DNA of 64,000 bases from Rhodobacterales bacterium. GTDB taxonomy: Bacteria > Pseudomonadota > Alphaproteobacteria > Rhodobacterales > Rhodobacteraceae. A program made the translations under genes and the position numbers. Location of the stretch: positions 1-64,000 of the forward strand of contig JAPLPE010000036.1 in NCBI GenBank assembly GCA_026400355.1, given 5' to 3'. How positions within the stretch are numbered: position 1 is the first letter of the stretch; every line of letters starts with the position of its first letter. The notes under the pieces are model-generated. The model was not told where the DNA came from. It worked only from the letters and a program-made list of their open reading frames with translations, and made no database searches. Shown here piece after piece: positions 34,716 to 43,723 of this stretch.

Positions 34716-35573
34716 ATGCTCAAAACACTCACGCTTGGCATGACGCTGGCCCTTGGTCTTTCGGCCGGGGCGGCGACGGCGGCGACGGTTGAAGGTGAAA
34801 TCACCGATTTCAACTTCTCATTCGAAGGGCCATTCGGCAGCTATGACCGCGCCCAGTTGCAGCGCGGCCTCCAGATCTACACCGAGATCTGTGCGGCCTG
34901 CCACGGGCTCAAGTTCGTGGCCTTCCGCACGTTGGAAGACGAGGGAGGCCCGGCCCTTCCCGAAGAACAGATGCGGGCTTATGCGGCCAATTTTGAGGTC
35001 TGGGACCCGGCGCTTCTTGAGGGCGAAGGTGATTTCCGCCCGGCGACTCCGGCAGACCGCTTCCCGGCCGTGACCTCAGCGGGTGCGCCGGACCTGAGCC
35101 TGATGGCCAAGGCCCGCAAGGGATTCGAGGGGCCCTATGGCCTGGGTATCAACCAGTTGCTGAACGGCATGGGCGGCCCAGAATACATCGCGTCGCTGTT
35201 GTCGGGCTACGTGGACCCGCCGGGCTGCGCGCCCGAGGATTTCCCAGGTTACTATAACCACACCTTTACGGCTGGCGGTTTCCCGGAAGAGTGCAAGGAC
35301 GAGCACGGCCACCACACTGTCCCCGGCAGTTGGATCGCGATGCCCCACATTTTGTACGGGGATGACGTGACCTATGCCGATGGGGCTCCGGCTACGATGG
35401 AAGCCGAAGCGCAGGATGTGGCCGCGTTCCTGATGTGGGCTGCCGAGCCGCATCTGAACGCCCGCAAGCAGGCCGGTCTGACCGGTGTGCTGTTCCTGGG
35501 TCTGCTGACGGTTCTGCTGTATCTGACCAACAAGCGCATCTGGGCTCCGGTGAGGCATCCCAGGAAGGCCTGA
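34716..35573 (+). CDS. petC: Cytochrome c1 of the bc1 complex
   Basis: A 285-residue c-type cytochrome. The frame opens at 34698, but ATG 34716 ([18 protein letters not shown]) gives the signal peptide and has AAGGACAGAC before it. The haem motif is CAACH in [14 protein letters not shown]; the axial Met is expected near the C-terminal third ([10 protein letters not shown]). A C-terminal membrane anchor ([15 protein letters not shown]) is present. It completes the three-subunit complex. A terminator follows at 35599. Confidence 0.96.
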   Translation: MLKTLTLGMTLALGLSAGAATAATVEGEITDFNFSFEGPFGSYDRAQLQRGLQIYTEICAACHGLKFVAFRTLEDEGGPALPEEQMRAYAANFEVWDPALLEGEGDFRPATPADRFPAVTSAGAPDLSLMAKARKGFEGPYGLGINQLLNGMGGPEYIASLLSGYVDPPGCAPEDFPGYYNHTFTAGGFPEECKDEHGHHTVPGSWIAMPHILYGDDVTYADGAPATMEAEAQDVAAFLMWAAEPHLNARKQAGLTGVLFLGLLTVLLYLTNKRIWAPVRHPRKA

Positions 35574-35598
35574 GAAGGTCTTTCAGGGAAGGGAATGA

Positions 35599-35626
35599 GG
35601 GCGTGGCGAAAGCTGCGCCCTTCTTT
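35599..35626 (+). terminator. Terminator of the petABC operon
   Basis: A hairpin with stem gggcgtggc/gctgcgccc (two wobble pairs) and a GAAA tetraloop at 35599-35620 is followed by ttcttt. It lies 26 bp after petC and before the convergent thiQ. Confidence 0.7.
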
Positions 35627-35635
35627 GTTCTGGGG

Positions 35636-36343
35636 TCAGGAAAAGCCGGTTTTTCCAAGATATCGCCGCAGGACTTCGGGCGGATGGGCGAGCAGGTCTT
35701 TCGTGTGGACCGGTGGGGCCGCCTTGCCATCTGCGACAAGGATGGTGTCATCCGCGATGCGGACGGCGTCGTCCGGGTCATGCGTGACCATGAGGAGCGT
35801 GCGGCCCGCGGCGCGCAAGAGGCTTGCGGCAAGGTCAAGCATTTCGTCCTTGAGGCCGGGGCCGAGGGCCGAGAAGGGTTCATCTAGAAGGACAACGGGT
35901 CGGCCGGAGAGGAGCGTCCTGGCAAGGGCCGCGCGGCTTTGTTGGCCACCGGACAGGGCTGCGGGCTTGCGGTCGCCAAGGCCAGTCAGCCCGGTCAGGG
36001 CAAGGATTTCGGCCACGCGGGCGCGCTCGTCAGACGACAGGCGCAAGCGCGGGGCGAGGCCCAGACCGACGTTCTGATCGACGGTCAGATGGGGGAAAAG
36101 GTTGTTGTCCTGAAAGAGAATGCTGACCGGACGGTCGCCAGGGGGCAGATGGGTGATGTCCTGTCCGTTCCAAAGGACGCGGCCTCCGGTCGGGTTGAAG
36201 AAGCCTGATATGGCGGCGAGAAGGGTGGATTTGCCCGCGCCGGACGGGCCGATGAGGGCGGCGAGGCGGCCGGTGGGCAGGGTCAGGTCGGCGGTCAGGG
36301 AGAAGTCATCTTGGATCAAGCGGAGGGCTTCAAGCGTCAGCAT
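35636..36343 (-). CDS. thiQ: Thiamine ABC transporter ATP-binding protein
   Basis: A 235-residue ABC ATPase. ATG 36343 (MLTLEALRLIQDDFS) is chosen over the longer frame. Walker A is GPSGAGKST, the Q-loop and signature are ILFQDNNLFPHL and LSGGQQSRAALARTL, and Walker B is VVLLDEPFSALGPG. It energises thiamine or TPP uptake. It overlaps thiP by 14 bp and lies third in thiBPQ behind a TPP riboswitch, which confirms the role. Confidence 0.94.
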   Translation of the reverse strand: MLTLEALRLIQDDFSLTADLTLPTGRLAALIGPSGAGKSTLLAAISGFFNPTGGRVLWNGQDITHLPPGDRPVSILFQDNNLFPHLTVDQNVGLGLAPRLRLSSDERARVAEILALTGLTGLGDRKPAALSGGQQSRAALARTLLSGRPVVLLDEPFSALGPGLKDEMLDLAASLLRAAGRTLLMVTHDPDDAVRIADDTILVADGKAAPPVHTKDLLAHPPEVLRRYLGKTGFS

Positions 36344-37871
36344 AAGCGCGGCCCCCTTGATCGAACAGCCAGAACAGCGCGAGGCTGAGCGTGACGAGAA
36401 GGAGCGCGACCCCGGCGGCGGCATCCATCCGGTAACTGCCCATGAGTTGCTGCATCATCAGCGGAAGGGTCGCCAGTTCGTGTGGCGCGAAGAGCGCGAT
36501 GACTCCAAGGTCGCCCATCGACAGCGCCGCCGTCAGGCCCGCCGCAAAGCCCAGCGGGCGGCGCAGGCGGGGCAGGATGACGATGCGCAGGCGCACCATG
36601 CCGGTCAGGCCAAGTGACGTTGCAGTGCGGCCCTGTGTGGCTTCGATCCTGTCGATGGCGGGCTGTAAGATGCGCAAGGCGAAAGGGAGGCTCATCACCG
36701 CGTTGACGAGGGCTGTGACGGGCAGGGCGAGCGTGACGGGATTGGCGAAAGGGTAAAGGAGCAGGAACAGGCCAGTGCCGAGCACGAGCGAGGAGGCGGC
36801 AAGCGGTAGCGTGCCCGCTAGACCCGCGAGCACGCCACTGCGCAGGGCGAGGCTGAGCGTCAGCGTCACGCCGAGCGCGGTGGAGGCGAGTGCCACGGCG
36901 AGAGAGCGGAGGGTGGCGGTCCAGACCTCGGGCGGCATCTGGGTCAGGCCGGGAAGGCCGCGGAGGAGGATGGCGGAGAGGGGGAGCAGCAGGAACAGGG
37001 CGGCCAGCATGATCGCGGTGGCATCGGTCAGGCGGGTCAGCGGATTCGCGTCCCAGCGGGCGACGGTGCGGTCAAGGCCCGCACCAAAGGCATCGGGTGG
37101 GGTCAGGCGCCAGACCATGAGGGCCAAGGCGGTGCAAAGGGTGAATTGCAGAAGCGCCAGCAGGGCCGCATGGGCCGGGGCAAAGTCGAAACGGAGCGAC
37201 TGGTAGATCGCGAGTTCCAGCGTCGTCGCCCGGGGACCGCCGCCGAGGGTGAGGGCCACGGCAAAGCTGGTGAGGCAGATCAGGAAGATGACGGCCAGTG
37301 CGCCAGGGACTGTGCTGCGGAGCATCGGCCCTTCAAGGAAGCGCCCGACGGGGATGTTGAGGGTTGCGGCAAGGCGGAAGCGTTCGGCGGGGATGGCGAG
37401 CCAGCCTTGCAGAAGAAGGCGCGTGACAAGCGGCATGTTGAAGAAGACATGGGCCAGAACGACGCCGTGCAGGCCGTAGATGCTGACCTTGGGCAGGCCG
37501 AGAAGGCTCAGCAGCTCGTTCAGCACGCCGCTGTGACCGAAGATCGCCAGAAGGCCGAAGACCGCGACGATCACGGGCAGGATGAAGGGCGCGCCAAGGA
37601 GGGTGATGACTAGGCCCCTGCCCCGAAAGCTTTGCCGGGCCAGGGCGCGGGCGACGGGGATGGCGAGTAGGACCGAGAGGACCGAAGAGAGCGCCGCCTG
37701 CAGGAGGGTGAAGCGCAGGGCCGCCCAGTCAGCCGATGTGAGGCGGGCGGTGCCGCCTGACATCAGAAGAAGCGGCACAAGCGTGCCGAGGCAGAGCGCA
37801 GCAACCGCTGCCGCCACGATCAACCCTGGCATGCGGGGGCCGCGTCCTACTGCGACAGGGCTGTGCGCCAT
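36330..37871 (-). CDS. thiP: Thiamine ABC transporter permease
   Basis: A 513-residue permease made of two repeated membrane halves (about 12 hydrophobic segments), the usual ThiP architecture. EAA-type loops are visible near RLAATLNIPVGRFLEGPMLR and TATSLGLTGMVRLRIVILPR. The start at 37871 overlaps thiB by 25 bp; an alternative ATG at 37832 would avoid the overlap. It forms the channel for thiamine taken from ThiB. Confidence 0.92.
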   Translation of the reverse strand: MAHSPVAVGRGPRMPGLIVAAAVAALCLGTLVPLLLMSGGTARLTSADWAALRFTLLQAALSSVLSVLLAIPVARALARQSFRGRGLVITLLGAPFILPVIVAVFGLLAIFGHSGVLNELLSLLGLPKVSIYGLHGVVLAHVFFNMPLVTRLLLQGWLAIPAERFRLAATLNIPVGRFLEGPMLRSTVPGALAVIFLICLTSFAVALTLGGGPRATTLELAIYQSLRFDFAPAHAALLALLQFTLCTALALMVWRLTPPDAFGAGLDRTVARWDANPLTRLTDATAIMLAALFLLLPLSAILLRGLPGLTQMPPEVWTATLRSLAVALASTALGVTLTLSLALRSGVLAGLAGTLPLAASSLVLGTGLFLLLYPFANPVTLALPVTALVNAVMSLPFALRILQPAIDRIEATQGRTATSLGLTGMVRLRIVILPRLRRPLGFAAGLTAALSMGDLGVIALFAPHELATLPLMMQQLMGSYRMDAAAGVALLLVTLSLALFWLFDQGGRAYADA

Positions 37872-38830
37872 TCTTCCAATGCCTGATCGCGGATCGCCGC
37901 CGCCTCTCTTGCAGAAAAGTGCAGGGTCTTGGCCGGCTGGATCAGGGTGTCGTACCCCTCTGGCAGGCCCGCTGCGAGCTGAATGGCTGGATACATCCAG
38001 TTCGTCGTGGGAATGGCCGTCTGGAATGCGTCGGACAGGATGAAGGCCATGAAGTGGTCAGCGAGTTCGGGCACGTCTGTGCCGGCGAGTTTGGCTGCGA
38101 CCTCGACCTGCAGATAGTGGCCTTCGGTAAAGGGCAGGGCCACCTTGGTCGCGTCATTCTCGGCGATCAGATGGTAGGCGGGCGAGGTGGTGTAGGACAG
38201 GACAAGGTCGGCTTCGCCGTCCAGAAACAGCCCGTAGGCCTCGGACCAGCCAGGCGTGACGGTCACGATGTTGTCGGCAAGGTCGGCCCAGAGGGCTGCG
38301 GCATCGTCGCCATAGGCCTGCTTGACCCAGAGGAGGAGGCCAAGGCCGGGGGTCGATGACCTGGGGTCCTGAATGGCGACGGAGAGGTCGGAATCGGCCA
38401 GTTCCCGGAACGACATGGGCATTGGGGTGCCGGCATTGCCGACAAAAGCGAACCAGCCCCAGTCGAAGGGGAGGAAGTCAGGGTCGTCCCATGCGACGGG
38501 CACGGTCAGGGCGCTGGTCACGCCATGCGGCGCGAAAAGGCCGGTTTCGCGGGCCTTGGCGATGAGGTTGGTGTCAAGTCCGATGACCACATCGGCCCCG
38601 GTCCTGTCCCCTTCAAGCATGATGCGGGACAAGAGCGCCGCGCCATCCCCTGCGATCACGAATTGCAGGTCGCAAGCACATTCGGCCTCGAACGCCTTCT
38701 CGATCACGGGGCCGGGGCCCCATTCAGCGACGAAACTATCGTAGGCATAAACGGTGAGCACAGGGGTCTGAGCCACAGCGCTAGAGGCGATGGTCAGAAG
38801 TCCTGCGACATGGAGGAGGGTGGCTCTCAT
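37847..38830 (-). CDS. thiB: Periplasmic thiamine-binding protein
   Basis: A 327-residue solute-binding protein with a Sec signal (LHVAGLLTIASSAVAQ). The mature start VLTVYAYDSFVAEWGPGPVI is typical of ThiB, as are GLDTNLIAKARETGLFAPH and FLPFDWGWFAFV. It binds thiamine, TMP or TPP and delivers it to ThiP. It is the first gene of the operon; a ribosome site (aaagga) that can be masked by a complementary leader segment precedes the ATG. Confidence 0.93.
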   Translation of the reverse strand: MRATLLHVAGLLTIASSAVAQTPVLTVYAYDSFVAEWGPGPVIEKAFEAECACDLQFVIAGDGAALLSRIMLEGDRTGADVVIGLDTNLIAKARETGLFAPHGVTSALTVPVAWDDPDFLPFDWGWFAFVGNAGTPMPMSFRELADSDLSVAIQDPRSSTPGLGLLLWVKQAYGDDAAALWADLADNIVTVTPGWSEAYGLFLDGEADLVLSYTTSPAYHLIAENDATKVALPFTEGHYLQVEVAAKLAGTDVPELADHFMAFILSDAFQTAIPTTNWMYPAIQLAAGLPEGYDTLIQPAKTLHFSAREAAAIRDQALEEWRTALSQ

Positions 38831-38834
38831 TGCG

Positions 38835-38878
38835 TCATCCTTTCATGCGCCGGACGGAACGGGGGGCATTGCGGATGA
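38835..38878 (-). promoter_or_regulatory. Candidate ribosome-site sequestering hairpin of the TPP riboswitch
   Basis: In the thiB leader, tcatcc (from 38873-38878 of the plus strand) can pair with ggatga (38835-38840 of the plus strand), which overlaps the Shine-Dalgarno region just before thiB. This would allow ligand-dependent masking of translation. Six paired bases is modest; inference. Confidence 0.4.
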
Positions 38879-38884
38879 ACGCTT

Positions 38885-38970
38885 TCCCTTCCCTCCGCCG
38901 GTATTAGCCGGTTCAGGTTCAACGGGTTCGCATCTCTGCATCTCAGCCCTGTTTCCAGAGCACCCCGAGG
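38885..38970 (-). ncRNA. TPP riboswitch (THI element)
   Basis: On the minus strand the leader of thiB contains the THI-box core: GGGGTGC near the 5' side, GCTGAGATGC, AACCCGTTGAACCTGA, and TAATACCGGCGGAGGGAA at the 3' side. These are the conserved segments of the TPP aptamer. It is placed between the thiB promoter and thiB and would turn off thiBPQ when TPP is plentiful. Confidence 0.95.
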
Positions 38971-38978
38971 TTCCGATG

Positions 38979-39006
38979 ATCATACACCGGGTGACCGGAT
39001 TGACAA
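38979..39006 (-). promoter_or_regulatory. Promoter of thiBPQ
   Basis: On the minus strand TTGTCA (39001-39006) and TATGAT (38979-38984) are separated by 16 bp. The start point would fall about 5 bp before the TPP aptamer, matching expectation for a riboswitch leader. Confidence 0.7.
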
Positions 39007-39065
39007 GTGACCCTTCCCGGCGAGGCGGCGAGCGGGTAGAGGAACAGTAAAAGGAGGCCCCTGTC

Positions 39066-40169
39066 ATGAGCCTGAACACCTTCGGTCATCTGTTCCGCTA
39101 CACGACCTGGGGTGAAAGCCACGGGCCGGCTCTTGGTGCGACGGTGGACGGCTGCCCGCCGGGCCTGCCCCTGACCGAGGCCGATCTACAGCCCTGGCTC
39201 GACAAGCGGCGGCCCGGGCAGAACAAGAACACGACCCAACGGCAGGAGCCGGATGCGGTCGAAATCCTGTCGGGAGTCTTTGAGGGCCGGACGACCGGGA
39301 CGCCGATCCAGCTGATGATCCGGAACACGGACCAGCGGTCAAAGGACTATGGCGACATTGCCCAGACGTTCCGGCCGGGGCATGCGGATATCACCTACCA
39401 TCAGAAATACGGGCTGCGTGACCCGCGCGGTGGCGGGCGATCTTCAGCCCGGGAAACGGCGGCGCGGGTGGCGGCCGGGGGTGTGGCACGGGTCGTGCTG
39501 GGGGCACTGGCGCCGCAGATCAGCATCAAGGGCTACATGGTCCAGATGGGGGCCAAGGTGATCGACCGGGCGCGGTTCGACTGGGATGCGATTGACCAGA
39601 ACGACTTCTGGTGCCCGGACGCGCAGGTCGCGGCAGAGTGGGAGGATTACCTCGATTACCTGCGGCGGAAGGACCACAATTCCGTTGGGGCGATGATCGA
39701 GGTCGTGGCGCGGGATGTGCCTGCGGGGTTGGGCGCTCCGATCTATGGCAAGCTCGACAGCGATCTGGCGAGTGCGATGATGTCGATCAACGCTGTGAAG
39801 GGGGTCGAGATCGGGGACGGGATGGCCGTTGCGGCGCTGACCGGGCGCGAGAATGCGGACGAGATATTTGTCGGGCCCGAAGGTCCGGTCTATGGGTCGA
39901 ACCACGCGGGCGGAATCCTTGGTGGGATTTCCACGGGGCAGGATGTGGTCGTGCGGTTTTCGGTCAAGCCCACGTCTTCGATTCTGTCGCCGCGCGCGAG
40001 CATCAGGATTGACGGGACGCCGACCGAGGTGGTGACGAAGGGGCGGCATGACCCTTGCGTGGGCATCCGGGCCGTGCCAGTGGGCGAGGCGATGATGGCG
40101 CTGGTGTTGGCGGACCATCTGTTGCTGGACCGTGGGCAGACCGGGGGTGTCCGGGGGCGGATCGGCTGA
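39066..40169 (+). CDS. aroC: Chorismate synthase
   Basis: A 367-residue enzyme that converts EPSP to chorismate using reduced FMN, the last shared step of aromatic amino acid synthesis. The N-terminal [19 protein letters not shown] is the first signature, [12 protein letters not shown] the second, and [13 protein letters not shown] a third. A strong ribosome site (aaaggagg) precedes the ATG at 39066. It is divergent from thiB, with the riboswitch and promoters in between. Confidence 0.97.
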   Translation: MSLNTFGHLFRYTTWGESHGPALGATVDGCPPGLPLTEADLQPWLDKRRPGQNKNTTQRQEPDAVEILSGVFEGRTTGTPIQLMIRNTDQRSKDYGDIAQTFRPGHADITYHQKYGLRDPRGGGRSSARETAARVAAGGVARVVLGALAPQISIKGYMVQMGAKVIDRARFDWDAIDQNDFWCPDAQVAAEWEDYLDYLRRKDHNSVGAMIEVVARDVPAGLGAPIYGKLDSDLASAMMSINAVKGVEIGDGMAVAALTGRENADEIFVGPEGPVYGSNHAGGILGGISTGQDVVVRFSVKPTSSILSPRASIRIDGTPTEVVTKGRHDPCVGIRAVPVGEAMMALVLADHLLLDRGQTGGVRGRIG

Positions 40170-40558
40170 CCATTTGGGCGGTGCGTGCTAGCACGCATCT
40201 TACGCCTGTTTTCCAGGTTTTGTGTGCGGCAACGGCGGAGGATTCCTCCCTCGCCAAGTTTAGCTTAAAATATTGATTTTATTACATTATCATTTGCTTT
40301 AGCGTGTCTGTAGAGCGTCGGTGTTCTTCGGTATCTCTGGACATCCTCCATCCTGCAAATGGTAAGGCGGCCAGTCTCGGGGACAGTTCTGAACGCTCGA
40401 TAATGTGTTGGGCGGTCACGTATATCGCCGGAAACTCCCTGATTCTCTGCACATCAGCGCCGCTGAGACGGCGCGATGACACAGCTGCACCCAATTTTCG
40501 CCATTTTCCTTGTGTCTTTTGGAAACAATCGAGCAGTTCAAAGATAACAGGCAACAGT
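40170..40558. other. Intergenic region upstream of the RTX gene
   Basis: About 389 bp. A short inverted repeat (ggagg-att-cctcc, 40237-40249) follows aroC without a U-tract. From about 40258 to 40300 the sequence is conspicuously AT-rich for this genome and probably holds the promoter of the RTX gene; no precise boxes are claimed. A plus-strand frame running in from 40304 and a minus-strand frame at 40282-40584 look like chance frames. Confidence 0.55.
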
Positions 40559-41647
40559 ATGGCAACCGCAGCAGGCGAGGTCACCCGCGCTCAGGAAGAC
40601 CTTTCGGCATTCGTAAGGTCGGTCGCACAACCCATCGTCACCCCGACCGCGACCACCAAGGGCAATGACGGACTCCGCCTGATCGGGACACCCGGCGACG
40701 ACAGGATCAAGGGAGGATCAGGGTCCGATACCATCAACGGGGGCGATGGCCGCGACTGGATCGACGGAAGTTCAAAAAATGACTGGCTTTATGGCAACAA
40801 TGGCAACGATTCGCTTTATGGCGGGTCGGGGAATGACAGCCTTTATGGTGAGGCCGGCAATGACATTTTGGACGGAAGCTCTGGCATGGACCGGCTTTCA
40901 GGCGGCGATCAGAATGACCTGCTCTTCGGCGGGTCCGATGCCGATCTGCTGTACGGCGGCAATCACATAGACAGCGTCTTTGGCGATGCGGGCAACGATT
41001 CCCTATTTGGTGGCGCCGGGAATGACGTTCTGGTCGGCGGCGCGCAGAATGACCTGCTTTATGGCGGCGATGGCGACGACAAGGTCACCGGCGGTGAAGG
41101 GACGGACTCGGTCTATGGCGGGGCCGGAACAGACTTCCTTGATGGCGGGTCCGATATGGACTGGCTTTGGACTGACATCGGCAATGACAGCGTTCTGGGC
41201 GGCGCCGGGAACGATACGGCCTATGGCGGTACGGGTCTGGACCGCTTGGATGGCGGATCCGAGAATGACGTCCTTTGCGGCGGGAACGACAGTGACGAGC
41301 TATTTGGCAACAGCGGAATTGACCTGCTTTACGGCGGCGATGGCAATGATCTTCTGGATGGCGGGTCGGGCAACGACATGCTGAAGGGCGGCAACGGGGC
41401 GGAAAGCTTTGTCTTTGCTGCCGGGTCGCGTGATGACCATGTGCTCGACTTCAACGGGGCCAAGGGTGACCGGCTGGTGTTGAGCGCGGAGCTTTGGGGC
41501 GGCGGTTTGAACGTGGAAGAAGTGGTCAAGAAGTATGGCGTGGTTGCCGATGGCGAGGTGACGCTGGTGTTCTCAAAGACGGATCAGATCCATTTGGACC
41601 TTGTCACCGATCTGTCGACGTTGAGCCAGTATATCGATATTGCTTGA
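40559..41647 (+). CDS. RTX calcium-binding repeat protein, probably type I secreted
   Basis: A 362-residue protein. After a ~35-residue N-terminal segment there are about 17 glycine-aspartate nonapeptide repeats (GGxGxDxhx pattern, e.g. GGSGNDSLYG, GGAGNDVLVGG) from residue ~40 to ~275, forming a calcium-dependent parallel beta-roll. The last ~75 residues (from AESFVFAAGSRDDHVLDF) match the C-terminal region that serves as type I secretion signal in Rhodobacterales. ATG 40559 is preferred over a longer frame from 40304, whose first 85 codons lack conserved sequence. No catalytic domain is evident, so it may be a surface or matrix protein. No secretion genes are nearby. Confidence 0.85.
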   Translation: MATAAGEVTRAQEDLSAFVRSVAQPIVTPTATTKGNDGLRLIGTPGDDRIKGGSGSDTINGGDGRDWIDGSSKNDWLYGNNGNDSLYGGSGNDSLYGEAGNDILDGSSGMDRLSGGDQNDLLFGGSDADLLYGGNHIDSVFGDAGNDSLFGGAGNDVLVGGAQNDLLYGGDGDDKVTGGEGTDSVYGGAGTDFLDGGSDMDWLWTDIGNDSVLGGAGNDTAYGGTGLDRLDGGSENDVLCGGNDSDELFGNSGIDLLYGGDGNDLLDGGSGNDMLKGGNGAESFVFAAGSRDDHVLDFNGAKGDRLVLSAELWGGGLNVEEVVKKYGVVADGEVTLVFSKTDQIHLDLVTDLSTLSQYIDIA

Positions 41648-41694
41648 AGATAGAGGTGGGCTGGGGTGAACCTGCCCCATGCAGGGCGGGTGGA

Positions 41695-41724
41695 GCCTAT
41701 GGTGCGCTGAAGCGCACCATAGGC
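41695..41724. terminator. Bidirectional hairpin between RTX and WYL genes
   Basis: A perfect inverted repeat with 14-bp arms (gcctatggtgcgct...) around a 2-base centre separates the two convergent genes. No clear U-tract, but the stem is strong and could stop transcription from both sides. Confidence 0.55.
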
Positions 41725-41743
41725 AGAGCGGGCCGGGGTCGCT

Positions 41744-42436
41744 CTAGCCATTTGCATCGCCCCTGAGGCGGTCGACATACCCGCGCAGGAGAGCGACGCG
41801 GTGCGGCCGGAAGCTTTCGCCAGTCGGCATGGCGCTGTCGATCCGGTCGATGCGGAAATGGCGGTAGTCGTTGCGCATGAGGCACCAGCCAAGGCACATG
41901 AGCGTGTCGTCCATGAATGCGATCGTCAACGGGCGGATGCTGCGGTCGGTCGCGCGGCCTTCGGCATCGCGGTAGCGCATGTGCAGCACTTCCTCGTCCC
42001 AGCAGGCCTGGCGGATGACGGCAACGTCAGGGCGGGTGCGTTCGGCGCGGCTGTAACGCTGGACATATTGCGCGGCATGGGCTGCTTCGCGCTGCTGGCG
42101 TTCGGGCAGGGTGGCGGTGATCTTGATAATGACGCTTTCGGCGGCTTCGGCGATCTGGCGGTCACCGGAAAAGCGGGCCTCGGACATGCCGAACAGAAGC
42201 GCCTCGATCTCGATTCGCGTGAAGGATTGGGGCGGAAGGGCGGGGTCTTCGGACAGGGCATAGCCATAGCCCGCCTCGCCTTCGATGCGGGCGCCGGCGG
42301 CGCGGAGGGCGGCGATGTCGCGGTAGATGGAGCGGACCGACACTTCAGTGTCGGAGGCCAACCGGTCGGCCGTGACGGGGGGCGGCAGGCTGCGCAGGAC
42401 GTGGAGAAGGCGGAACAGGCGGTCTGAGCGGGACAT
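41744..42436 (-). CDS. YafY-type HTH-WYL transcriptional regulator
   Basis: A 230-residue regulator. The N-terminal helix-turn-helix (DRLASDTEVSVRSIYRDIAALR) is followed by a WYL domain (core TIAFMDDTLMCLGWCLMRNDYRHFRIDRI). WYL proteins respond to nucleic acid or small ligands and act as repressors or activators. It is divergently arranged with the GST-like gene at 42510, 73 bp apart, which is the likely target. Confidence 0.88.
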   Translation of the reverse strand: MSRSDRLFRLLHVLRSLPPPVTADRLASDTEVSVRSIYRDIAALRAAGARIEGEAGYGYALSEDPALPPQSFTRIEIEALLFGMSEARFSGDRQIAEAAESVIIKITATLPERQQREAAHAAQYVQRYSRAERTRPDVAVIRQACWDEEVLHMRYRDAEGRATDRSIRPLTIAFMDDTLMCLGWCLMRNDYRHFRIDRIDSAMPTGESFRPHRVALLRGYVDRLRGDANG

Positions 42437-42509
42437 GGCGGCTCCTGTCGGAAACTGGCAGGAGGGTGGCGCGACAAGGGGGGCATCGCAACCCTGAAAG
42501 GACAGACCG

Positions 42510-43118
42510 ATGCTGACGCTTTATCATTCCACCTACTCGTGTTCGACCCGTGTGATGGCGCTTCTCCATGCGATGGACGCGCTGGATTGGGTCGAGGTGC
42601 GGCCCGTTTCCATCCACCGCAGTGACGGGACCGGCGGGCGCGATGCGGCCAACCCGCATCCGGATGGAAAGGTGCCCTACCTGATCCATGACGGGGTCGA
42701 GGTCTGGGAGACCGGGGCGATCATGGTCTATCTGACGGATATGTTCCCGGAGTCCGGGATGGGGTTCCCGCAGGGCCATCCGCGACGCGGGGAATACCTG
42801 TCGTGGATGGTCTGGTACGGGTCAGTCCTTGAACCCGTGCTGATCCAGAAGGCGGCGGGGGTGGATCACCCCTATCTGCGCGGGGCGATCCGGGGTGTGG
42901 AGGAGGCGACGGCACGGCTGGCCGGGGCGCTGAAACGAGGACCCTGGATCATGGGGGACCGCTATACGGCGGTCGATCTGCTGCTCGCCTCGCCCTACCT
43001 GTGGTTCAAGGATGCAACGCCAGATGTGCCTGTACTCCGCGACTGGGTGGCACGGGCGGCGGCGCAGCCCTGTTATGAGGCGGCGCGGCGGTATGACGGT
43101 GGGCTGCTGGCGGCGTGA
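42510..43118 (+). CDS. Glutathione S-transferase family protein
   Basis: A 202-residue GST-like protein with the thioredoxin-fold N-domain (MLTLYHSTYSCSTRVMALLHAM, cis-Pro region GKVPYLIHDG) and helical C-domain. A Cys-x-x-[ST]-R start (SCSTRV) fits beta- or related-class enzymes. A ribosome site (aaagga) precedes the ATG. It is divergent from the WYL regulator. Substrate unknown; the arrangement suggests a detoxification response. Confidence 0.86.
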   Translation: MLTLYHSTYSCSTRVMALLHAMDALDWVEVRPVSIHRSDGTGGRDAANPHPDGKVPYLIHDGVEVWETGAIMVYLTDMFPESGMGFPQGHPRRGEYLSWMVWYGSVLEPVLIQKAAGVDHPYLRGAIRGVEEATARLAGALKRGPWIMGDRYTAVDLLLASPYLWFKDATPDVPVLRDWVARAAAQPCYEAARRYDGGLLAA

Positions 43119-43128
43119 CGTTTCGCGT

Positions 43129-43145
43129 GGTGGGTTTCACCCACC
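43129..43145. repeat. Short hairpin repeat after the GST gene
   Basis: ggtgggt-ttc-acccacc is a perfect 7-bp hairpin 11 bp after the GST stop. The surrounding phrase (gtgggtttcacccaccctac) is of a type commonly dispersed between genes in this group of bacteria; that is from general knowledge. Confidence 0.45.
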
Positions 43146-43246
43146 CTACGTGGCGTTGGTGGAAGCGGCGGAGGGGGCGCTGCCCCTGCGCGCTAGGCGC
43201 GCGCCCCCCGAGGTATTTGGGCGACAAAGAAGCCTGAAAGGGAAAC

Positions 43247-43275
43247 AAAAAGGGCCGACCCCGAGGGACGGCCCG
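43247..43275 (-). terminator. Terminator of the HU gene
   Basis: On the minus strand a GC hairpin (gggccg/cggccc plus ccc/ggg, one mismatch) is followed by uuuuug, 27 bp after the HU stop. This is a standard intrinsic terminator. Confidence 0.85.
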
Positions 43276-43301
43276 TCACAGGTTACACGAGGGAGTGTGG
43301 A

Positions 43302-43589
43302 TCAGCCGTTGACGCTGTCCTTGAGAGCCTTGGCGATGGCAATCTTGACCACCTTGTCGGACTCTTTCTTGATCGTTTCGCCGGTTGCAGGATTGCGGAC
43401 CATGCGTTCCGGGCGGGCGCGGCAGTAGATCTTGCCAACGCCGGGAAGGGTCACCGCGCCGCCCGCAGCGACTTCCTTGGTGATGATGGAGGTCAGCGCA
43501 TCCAGTGCGGCCCCTGCGGATTTCTTGTCACTGCCCGTTGCCTCGGCAATGGCAGCCACAAGCTGCGCCTTGGTCATCTGGTTGGCCAT
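43302..43589 (-). CDS. hup: DNA-binding protein HU
   Basis: A 95-residue histone-like protein. ATG 43589 (MANQMTKAQLVAAIAEATGS) with AGGAG upstream is the start; the longer frame is not supported. The beta-arm region around GKIYCRARPERMVRNPATGE contains the PARxGxNPxTGE-like motif with Arg and Pro needed for DNA bending (here RPERMVRNPATGE). It shapes the nucleoid and acts in replication and recombination. Confidence 0.93.
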   Translation of the reverse strand: MANQMTKAQLVAAIAEATGSDKKSAGAALDALTSIITKEVAAGGAVTLPGVGKIYCRARPERMVRNPATGETIKKESDKVVKIAIAKALKDSVNG

Positions 43590-43723
43590 TCCATAGGTCT
43601 CCTGTCTGATGCCCTGTGGGTAGGGCCTGTCTTTGTGTGAACCACGCGATGTGGGAAAGGTCCACAACTTATTGTGGCCATTTGCAAGCGGTTTCCTTAT
43701 ATTTTGATGGGTTCGCTGCGATT

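Noticed and set aside
39000-39005. TTGACA as the -35 box of aroC
   Set aside because: No -10 box at suitable distance on the plus strand; the same bases fit the thiB promoter better on the minus strand.
40304-40558. N-terminal extension of the RTX protein
   Set aside because: The first 85 codons lack conserved pattern and the ATG at 40559 starts the conserved part; the extension covers the likely promoter.
40282-40584. 100-codon minus-strand frame before the RTX gene
   Set aside because: It overlaps the AT-rich promoter region and has no known domain or clear ribosome site.
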